From Mastigias papua (Eukaryota; Cnidaria; Scyphozoa; Rhizostomeae; Mastigiidae), in NCBI GenBank assembly GCA_964019165.1, contig OZ025287.1, forward strand, positions 8,277,930-8,341,929: a stretch of DNA of 64,000 nt, read 5' to 3'. Positions 56,597-64,000 of this stretch are shown one piece after another. The translations under genes and the position numbers were made by a program. The notes below the pieces were generated by a model. That model ran no database searches. It was not told where the DNA came from and saw only the letters and a program-made list of their open reading frames with translations. Positions within the stretch are counted from its first letter, which is position 1, and the number at the start of each line of letters is the position of its first letter.

Positions 56597-59325
56597 TCAA
56601 AATTCGTCTAACATAGAATATATTAGCAGGAATTAAGCTGTATAATAACAAAATCTTATAAATCATAATGAATAGCATAGAAAACTATGAATTGAACCAT
56701 ACACCATGATTGAAGTGATGATAAACAGCCCTGTATTCTCGTCTGTTAAAACTACTAAATTTGTAAACATGAACGTACACACTCGGACTGGGGTAACTAT
56801 TACCTTGACCGCAAACTAATTTTCTAAGTATTGTGTAGTAGTTCAATATGCCTTGTTATAGTCTATTTAACTCTGTTGATCTGCGTTGTGGTGTATTGAG
56901 TAGTATTGCTAAAACTTGAATTGTGTTGTAGTGTAGTTGATATACACTGATATATACTTATCCTGATGTAAGGATCGGACTGACATAAGGAATAAAGTAA
57001 GAAACAAACATTACCAATAAAACAATCTATTTACAAAACGTAACATTGCACAAACGAGCGAATCTAAAGACATAGCCTCTGTCTATCGCTTTACATGTAA
57101 ACAAATACTCTACTTTAAAACAGACAAAAGCCACAATAGTTGCCAAAAGTCCTGGAACACTTCGCACTTTTCTATTCTGGGCAAAACTTCCATCCCCCTC
57201 CTCCCCCCAAATAATGCTTTGGTTTGGCATACTGGGAGACAATCTGACATGTAGCTAAGAAGGATCGGGGACCAAGAACAACACCTGGCATAGTGGCTTT
57301 CCAAAGTACCGTTTGTTACAAAATTCACTGCATTGCCACTAATTGTAGCGTTAAGTATTGCATTGAATTTCAGTAGCTTATATTCAGCACCTTAGTGAAA
57401 CGGAAAAACTGCTCGAAATGTTGCTATTCGATGCAGAGGTCAGTTGAAAATTAATAAAGCCTGTAAAAATGCAGAGAGAAGTCATTCTGCCATTCGCTAC
57501 CACACTTCTAAGTCATGTCACGCTGTTGTTTTCCTCGAGGACTATCAAATCCTTGATAAAACCAACAACCTTTCTGACCTTCTAAGAATAATATAAGGAT
57601 AATGCAAGGATCAAGATTCATGCGGACTTGGAGCTTTTGTTAGCTATCTGATTTATTTTTAGGAAGAAAACAAATGTGAGTTTGGTAAATATACGAGAAT
57701 GGGTGACGTATATGAAAATTTCAGCACTTTAATAAAACACAAATAGAACTAATGAATAGTTATTACGCTTTACACTGCAGACATCAAAGCTAGTGTTCTG
57801 TTCTGCCTTTGCTTTGTTTTTATGATGAAATAGCATATCAAAAGAGATCTAAAATATTCCCTTTGAATTTCAGGCAAAATTACACCTTTATGAATAATCA
57901 AGGAATAAGTATGGACTCAAATTAAACAGTTCTACGAACACTAAAATTCAGCAGAAAAATTAGGCACTCATATAAAATAAAAAGCATGTAGATTTCGTTA
58001 TGTTTCACTTTGTATTGTTGTATATACTTCCTTAACTATAAAATATTTTACTACATCATTGAAAATAAAGTTACTAATTGTTATAGATCCGAATAAAGGC
58101 ACTTTTTACAAGAACTTGTCAGTGCAAATAAACCTTAATCAAAAGTGAACACAAAGAACAATAATGATAAAATATAACCTAAATATTTTATTGATATAAC
58201 AATCAACATCAAAACAGCCTATCATCTAATTCTTCCTTTGATCTTTAGTAACCTCGCTCTGATTAAGTATAGAGCTATGCCTTCTGTTGACAAATATCCC
58301 ATGCGCATCTGAACATGGCGCAATCCCAACATGACACGCATATTTTACCAACTGGCCTTTCAATCTCATTCGCCAACTTCATGTCTGCCCGCATTTTCTA
58401 ATCACATTTATTTGCACACATTTTCCGAGAATCTGTGGTTAGATTTTCCCTAATGAAACATTAAACTTTGCAATTTTTTCCAAAGAAATGAATACATTGT
58501 TTAAGACAACATGGCTGTCAGAATACTTTGCACAAAGAAATCCCAACCAACATTAAACCGCATTTATTATGCAAAATATCAACGGTGTAAGTAAAATACC
58601 ATAGCTGGAGCCTCATACAATTATGTGTGCACACAGTCTGACAAAACACCATCTTGAGCAAATTTCAACCCAACTTGGAGGACGAGCGAAAGAGAAAGAT
58701 GCAAGCATTTCATTAAAGATTGTACACGCAAAACTACTTTCTTCCCAGACTAGAATATTCCTCGTAACTCTATAAAATCCAGGTCGCCATGTGAAGGTGG
58801 CACGAATGTTTTCACAACCACTACTCAGTTTCATAGAAATAAGTCTGCTATTACAACACACGAACCGGTGCTTAAACTTATATATCAACATGACAGTCCC
58901 TATATTATTACTGCCTTTACCGCTGTTCTGCTCCCAATTCCCAATATGATATAAACAATGTATATATGAAAAAGGCCCTTACCTAGCAATAACAACGGCA
59001 CAGGCCTCGCAACTTTCCTTTAACAGTCCCACTAACAACTTACCGTGTTTGTGCCCACTTACAGAGATTCTCTTGGGCAATCTTAGACCATGCTGCATTA
59101 CTTAGAAGATCGTGGAATTTTGATGCATAATTGCCCTAGACTATTGTATTCAACACTAAACGTTCCTAAGATGTTTGGCCTTCTATACGTAAGTTCCAGG
59201 TGAAGCGGCTCCTTATAAGAAACAAACGTGAAAGTGAAGGATGTACTATTTATACATTAGCTATGGAAAATGGCAACGAGCAGTGTGTTTCTCATTGATA
59301 TATGTAGTAACTAAAAAAGAGCCTT
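56597..59325. other. No supported exon; AT-rich
   Basis: Expected location of the VLDLR-like signal-peptide exon, but no convincing Met-hydrophobic-cleavage segment with a donor was seen on the minus strand. On the minus strand caataaaatatttagg near 58190 contains an AATAAA that could end another transcript; this is only a hint. Confidence 0.35.
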
Positions 59326-59557
59326 GTATCGTACAGTGGCATGCCGAAGGACTTTCAAGTGGGGGGGGGGGGGAGGGGTAGAGTGTGGAAAGAGAAATTT
59401 ACCGACAAGCTTGAAGAAGGCACCAAGGTTACCGATAGGCCATAACCGTAATACCAACAGTCGCCAACAAGACAGCAAATTACCGACGGCTCCAGGAAAA
59501 GTAGGGTGTGTTATACCTAGACACATACCCTGCTTCGGCACGCCCCCTGGTATTGTA
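59326..59557. mobile_element. hAT MITE (imperfect TSD)
   Basis: The element is 59334-59549, ends CAGTGGCATGCCGAAG and CTTCGGCACGCCCCCTG. Flanks gtatcgta and gtattgta differ by one C/T. A G12-type homopolymer lies inside at about 59361-59373. No transposase. Confidence 0.8.
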
Positions 59558-60022
59558 ATTACAAAGTTGGCTATAATCGGCCGCCATATTAGCAATACAT
59601 TTTTCTAAGCCTATTGTAAATAATGCAAACTTGCTACTACATCTCTAGCGATCTCTAGCGATACACGTCTTTTTTATATGAAACAAGTGCATAAGAAGCA
59701 TGAGGCTCAAATCCGGTAAAAATTAAGAAACAATTAAGAAACACAGGCAGGCTGAGTTTCAAAGGTAAGCTTGACAAATCCGTTTTTGCGAGAAAATTTT
59801 CATTTGAACTGGAAACAAAATACAAACAACATCCGTCTCTCAAATCTTTTTAACTATTACTTCAATTTCTCGTCTCACAATCCCCTTGTTGCTCTAGGGA
59901 TTTTCAAGAATTTTAAGAAACACTAAAGCAACATTCTAGGCTGGATTTGACATAATATTTAGCAACATCCAGGTTGAAGGGAGACAGGCGGTTTCTTATA
60001 TAAAAAACGTGTAGTTTTCATG

Positions 60023-60274
60023 GTTTAACCCAGGGGTTGGCCACCTACGGCCCGCGGGTCACAACCGACCTGCGAAAGGAATTTCTGTAGTCCGCGAGGA
60101 GATAGCCCCCAGTTAGTTAACTTTTTGTACTGTGCAATAGTTTAGTTATCAGGTCCTCACTAATGCAAGCTATGCTGAGTTTAGTACACCTTTGCCCGCA
60201 ATGAAGAAGAGTTCATGGATCCGGCCTCGGATTTGGCTCTCCCTCCTAAAAGGCTGCCCACCCCTGGCCTAGCC
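60023..60274. mobile_element. Old hAT MITE
   Basis: The element is 60031-60266, ends CAGGGGTTGGCCACC and GGCTGCCCACCCCTG, interior with tacggcccgcggg, a familiar hAT terminal motif. Flanks gtttaacc and gcctagcc differ only by C/T and G/A changes, consistent with age. Confidence 0.8.
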
Positions 60275-60300
60275 GCATGCGCAGTTACATGCTACCCAGC

Positions 60301-60444
60301 TGCATAGTCAGGGACGTAGGAACGGGAGGGAGGGCCAGAGGGGCAAATGCTTCCCTTTGAAGCCCAAAATGGGCGTGGTAATGTGCCCCTTTTAGCACTT
60401 GGCTCTGCCACTTTTTAAAAGCTTCCTACGTCCCTGTGCATAGT
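60301..60444. mobile_element. hAT MITE with perfect 8-bp TSD
   Basis: The element is 60309-60436 (128 bp), ends CAGGGACGTAGGAA and TTCCTACGTCCCTG, flanked by exact tgcatagt duplications at 60301-60308 and 60437-60444. Confidence 0.93.
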
Positions 60445-61149
60445 GGAAATTACGTGCCATTTCCACAATGGAATTCCGATGACCAGCCATAGTGATATCT
60501 GTCTGTTCATATGAGCATTTAAACTACATAACTAATGAATAACCAGAATCCTACTGAAGAGAACGGCATAGAATACGGCTGTCCTCAATCTTTCATCATC
60601 AAATAACTGCCTGTAGCTACAGGGTGATGTAGTCTTTGGGTAACCGCATGTCTAGAGGTGATCATACGTAATGCTTGTGGTACACCATAGACTATAAACA
60701 AGAGCATAGATATTGTAATTAATTCTTTGTCATTTCTTTCTGCTAAGTGAGTTTCAGACACAAATTCAGCCTATTTATAACCACTGCGTACATACTTCCA
60801 AAACGCAGTCGATGTATTTTGAATAAAATTGCTAACAGTAATACGGGACACCATACTTGTTGCTTATGCGTGAGTGGACATATACTGTGTGATCGCAGAA
60901 GTTCCAAGTAACATTTCCAATATTTCAATTTCCTGATGCATGGCCCATGATACCTTGGTGTTAGGTTGGTGTGAGGGGTTTGGGTGACAGAGGCATGCAG
61001 GCTAAAGAAAATCGCTATACATGTTGTTTTCCTTTTAGGAACTGCCTTTAAACCGGCCTACGTGTAATGTAGAAAGCCAAAAAGTCAATGAACTTGTAAA
61101 AATTAAAGACAATAAGGAATACTTCAATTTCCAACAATTCTATCATTCA

Positions 61150-61255
61150 CTATAGCCCGAAAAAGCGGGAACATTCTTCTAGCATCCTACAGTATGCTAA
61201 AAGAATGCTCCCGCTTTTTCGTGCTATAGTGAAGTTCTGTAGTGCCAACAGACTT
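61150..61255 (+). repeat. Penelope-like tail remnant with strong hairpin
   Basis: tatagcccgaaaaagcggga..attctt pairs with aagaatgctcccgcttttt..gtgctata in arms of about 35 bp. The right part (cgctttttcgtgctatagtg, aagttctgtagtgccaac) repeats the Penelope tail at 6545-6585, so this is probably an orphan terminal piece of that family. Confidence 0.6.
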
Positions 61256-61511
61256 TTCATTTCTATCACTGCATGCAACCGAGAATTAAGAGGGCAAACT
61301 CGCCTGAATTGTACGTAATCCTTGTTGCAAGCGTTTCAAAATGGGTCTCCGTTGAAGACTATAATATCTGCAGAATCCTGTCGTAACACGTAATACCTAC
61401 GATGTTTATAGCACTGTGTTGTTAAAAATTAACGAATTAACAATTAACTTTTAGTAGTACAATGTCGTCAACGTCATAAAAAAAGGAACTTTAAGAGTCA
61501 TGTCTTCAGCT

Positions 61512-61832
61512 ACAATCCTCGCCAAAATTAGTTCGAACACCAGCGGTATAGTCATCCAGGAGAACAACGTTATTCCTGTTTTACTGCCAGTGGATAACTC
61601 TCCTGTTCCTATGTCCCTTCCCCCCTCCCCCCATGAACAATGTTGATTTTTACGTAAGAAGTGACCATCTACCAGTCATTAGCGAAAATAACTGTCAAAG
61701 CAGAACAATCTCGTCATACTTCAACATTGTATCACGGGGAGGGATGGAGAAGGAGCAAAATTCTGTTACAATGCAGTAGGTGTTACAATGCAGTAGGTGT
61801 TCTAACTCCTTTTGGCGAGGATTGTCTGAATG
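61512..61832. mobile_element. MITE-like unit with ~30-bp inverted ends
   Basis: acaatcctcgccaaaattag near 61512 is inverted at about 61803-61832 (ttttggcgaggattgt). The interior contains a C-rich run and a 17-bp direct duplication (tgttacaatgcagtagg). No coding capacity. Confidence 0.6.
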
Positions 61833-62512
61833 GCATGAAAAGCTAAAGATCGTAATAGTAAAGATAGTCATATGCATTTATGGTAAATAGACACCGTAGA
61901 TTACGAATTTGGTTTTGGTTTTTTCATACTGTCATTCATGTTCAAAGTAGCACGTGACAATAAGGAAAAAATGTATGATTCTCCAATAGGACACTGTAGG
62001 TAAAAAGCAAACTAACATACTAAGCATTAGTCAAGTCGGTTACCTATAGAGAGATTTATACTTGGTAGTGAGACACATTATGGAGTGATTCTAGATAATT
62101 CCCTGTTCAGGTCCTATAGAAAAGCTGTCTGAAACGGTGTAGTCTAATTACACGAAAACGAGGCTGAATGGTAGGTCCATTTTTCCGCACGTTAGAAAGT
62201 CAAAAATTTGTTTGAGGCACTTCAGAACATGGGAAAATGATAGAATTGGGGCTGTGGTATGTTCCATAATCCTGTGAAAATCGAAATAGTGTTGCCGCGG
62301 TTGGTAGAACAACGGCTTTAGAAGTATAAGGTAGAGCGAGGCGACTAAAGTGTTTGCCTTTGTCTTATAAACAATGCGACATTAGTCGTGAAATAAGGAG
62401 CTCATCACTATGGATCATACCTACAGAAGGTGATAGTTGAGTTATCCAAGCATATACATATAACGAGTTGAGAGTTGAGACAAACAGCGCATTTCATACA
62501 GACTTTGTCACA

Positions 62513-63615
62513 ATGACGTTCAAGAGAAAGATCTGTGCGAAAACGCGAGCCCTTGCATATGTCATGGTTTTAGAGGAAGGAAAAGTTACAGAAAAACGGC
62601 AGCATTGTTGAATATTTCACCATCATCTGTGTATCGATGCTGCAAGGAAGGAGTCACTTTAGAAGACAAGAAAAAGGGCAAAAGAACAATAGACACTCGC
62701 GGACGGCCGAAGATTCTGTCAACTCGTGATGTTTCGCACTTTCTAAGGATATTCAAGAGTATGCGTAATAATGGAAAAAATCCAACAGTAAAAGAGATCA
62801 CGAACGAAGCTGGAATAAGGAAAGGAAGCTATAGAACGTATATCCGCATATTAAATGACGCTGGGTATAAAAAATTGCAGCCAAGAAAGAAGGGCCTATT
62901 ATCAAAGAAAGACATGAAAAACCGTAAGGTGTTTGCAATAAAGGCCTTGAAAGAGCATGAAGATACATTTTGGACGAGAGATATAGCCCTATACCTAGAC
63001 GCAGTGTCATTTATTCACAAGCACAACCCCTTTAACCAGGCTTCATATCCAAAAGGCAGAGTATATCGTAAGGCAAGTGAAGGTCTGGAATACACAACAA
63101 CCGGGTCAAAGGCTCTTGCAGGAGGTAGGAGAGTTCATGTCCTTGTAGCCATTTCATATAATGGGGGCATTGTACTTGCTGAACAATATGAGAAGATGAC
63201 GGGCAACTTCTTTGCTGACTTTATAAGACGCAGGTTACCGCGCGCTTTTATTGATGCACGTGTGCAGTCAAGAAGGGGTAGAATGACTAAGATGATTCTG
63301 ATGGACAATGATCCATGCCAAAATAGTGTAGTAGCAAGGGGAGCACTGAAAGAGATTGGTGCCACTTGTCTGAAAATTCCTGCAAGATCACCAGATTTGA
63401 ACCCGATAGAAAATGTGTTCCATAACGTCAAACGTGAGCTACAGCAGCAAGCCTTGAACAAAAAGATCACCAAAGAATCATACACAGAATTTAGTGAACG
63501 GGTTATCTCAACACTCCTGTCATTTGATAAAGACGTTATAAAGCGGACGATATCGACTATGCCCAGGCGACTCAGGTGTAATATCGAAACAGATCGGCAT
63601 AGAACCAAATATTGA
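62513..63615 (+). pseudogene. Tc1-type transposase, one frameshift near the N-terminus
   Basis: A cut-and-paste transposase. The first ATG at 62513 opens a basic N-terminus (MTFKRKICAKTRALAYVMVL) that stops at 62607. The main frame from about 62596 continues with NISPSSVYRCC (helix-turn-helix), GRPKIL (second DNA-binding part) and the catalytic domain: Asp in YLDAVSF, Asp in LMDNDPCQN and Glu in SPDLNPIEN, with 34 residues between the last two, i.e. DD34E. One missing base in the A5 run at 62592-62596 would explain the frame change. The length is normal for Tc1 proteins. The terminal inverted repeats were not identified. Confidence 0.88.
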
Positions 63616-64000
63616 TATTCTAACCGTTAATTAGTTAGTTTGCTTTCATCTACTGCAATTGTGACAATAGTGCGAGTTCTCTATAACATATTACTATGTT
63701 ACTAAAGGTGTGTGAAGGTACTCAAGGAGTAGTCCTTATTCCAGACAACTATTTTCTTCGTGTTTACCCTACCCTTCTCCTTCTATTGCATATCACTTGA
63801 ACTATTGCAATGATGCTACCGTTTAATCCGTCGGTGATTTGTATAGGAATAACGGTTCTACTCAGCTATAAACTATTATGTACAACAATGTATAGCTTAG
63901 GAGTGATGACAGCGTAATGGATGAAACTTCTGGCGGTGGGAGATGCAAATAAATTCCGTACCAGCATGACATTTCGAACGGTTGCCACAACGGCTACCAC
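63616..64000. other. No feature seen
   Basis: 3' flank of the Tc1 transposase. Its right terminal repeat may be here or beyond, but no inverted match was recognised. Confidence 0.4.

Noticed and set aside
58180..58215. Poly(A) signal of an upstream minus-strand gene
   Set aside because: A lone AATAAA in AT-rich DNA with no linked exon is not enough.
62587..62610. Programmed frameshift in the Tc1 transposase
   Set aside because: The A-run is only five long and is not a canonical slippery heptamer; Tc1 elements are not known to need one, so an indel is more likely.

Overview
This window looks like nuclear DNA from an invertebrate animal. Genes are split by long introns with GT/AG sites, DNA transposons, LTR elements, Penelope-like and non-LTR retroelements are abundant, and there are many micro- and minisatellites. 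The protein style (a VLDLR-like receptor, an intron-less rhodopsin-type receptor, animal Gypsy clades, a BEL/Pao tail, a GIY-YIG Penelope element) fits a cnidarian such as a coral or sea anemone best. That placement is an inference, because no rRNA or mitochondrial marker is present.

The main host gene is on the minus strand, from about 56.6 kb down to 45.4 kb. It is an LDL-receptor-family gene whose exons can be joined by eye: seven exons carry eight LDLa ligand-binding repeats, two carry EGF modules, two carry a YWTD beta-propeller, one carries a third EGF plus a Ser/Thr/Pro-rich stalk, and one continues the stalk. The thirteen exons total 2,424 nt (808 codons) with consistent splice phases. 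This is the VLDLR/LDLR order. The signal-peptide exon upstream and the membrane-anchor and cytoplasmic exons downstream were not found.

Other host coding signals are an LDLa exon at 33-149 (minus), two LDLa exons at 9950-10066 and 10911-11027 (plus), and an intron-less seven-transmembrane receptor at 20878-21774 (plus). The three left-hand LDLa exons resemble each other and lie on opposite strands, which suggests a locally duplicated and inverted LDLa gene.

The rest is mostly mobile DNA. 3-8.2 kb holds a jockey/CR1-like reverse-transcriptase copy, a Penelope-like 3' end, a BEL/Pao tail and a second LINE fragment. 11.6-18.7 kb holds a minus-strand LINE with a 2A-like peptide motif, split by a Gypsy element (Gypsy-1, 13897-18386) with two identical 200-bp LTRs and a CTTCT duplication. 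34264-39438 is a second Gypsy element (Gypsy-2) with identical 167-bp LTRs, in which gag and pol are joined by a textbook -1 frameshift signal. 39675-44838 is a decayed hAT (ZMYM1-like) region containing a 1,037-bp foldback element with 20-bp tandem units in its arms and a zinc-ribbon coding core. 59-64 kb holds several hAT MITEs with recognisable 8-bp duplications and a nearly intact Tc1 transposase. Much of the intergenic space (19-20.8, 22-26, 28-31, 56.6-59.3 kb) shows no supportable gene.
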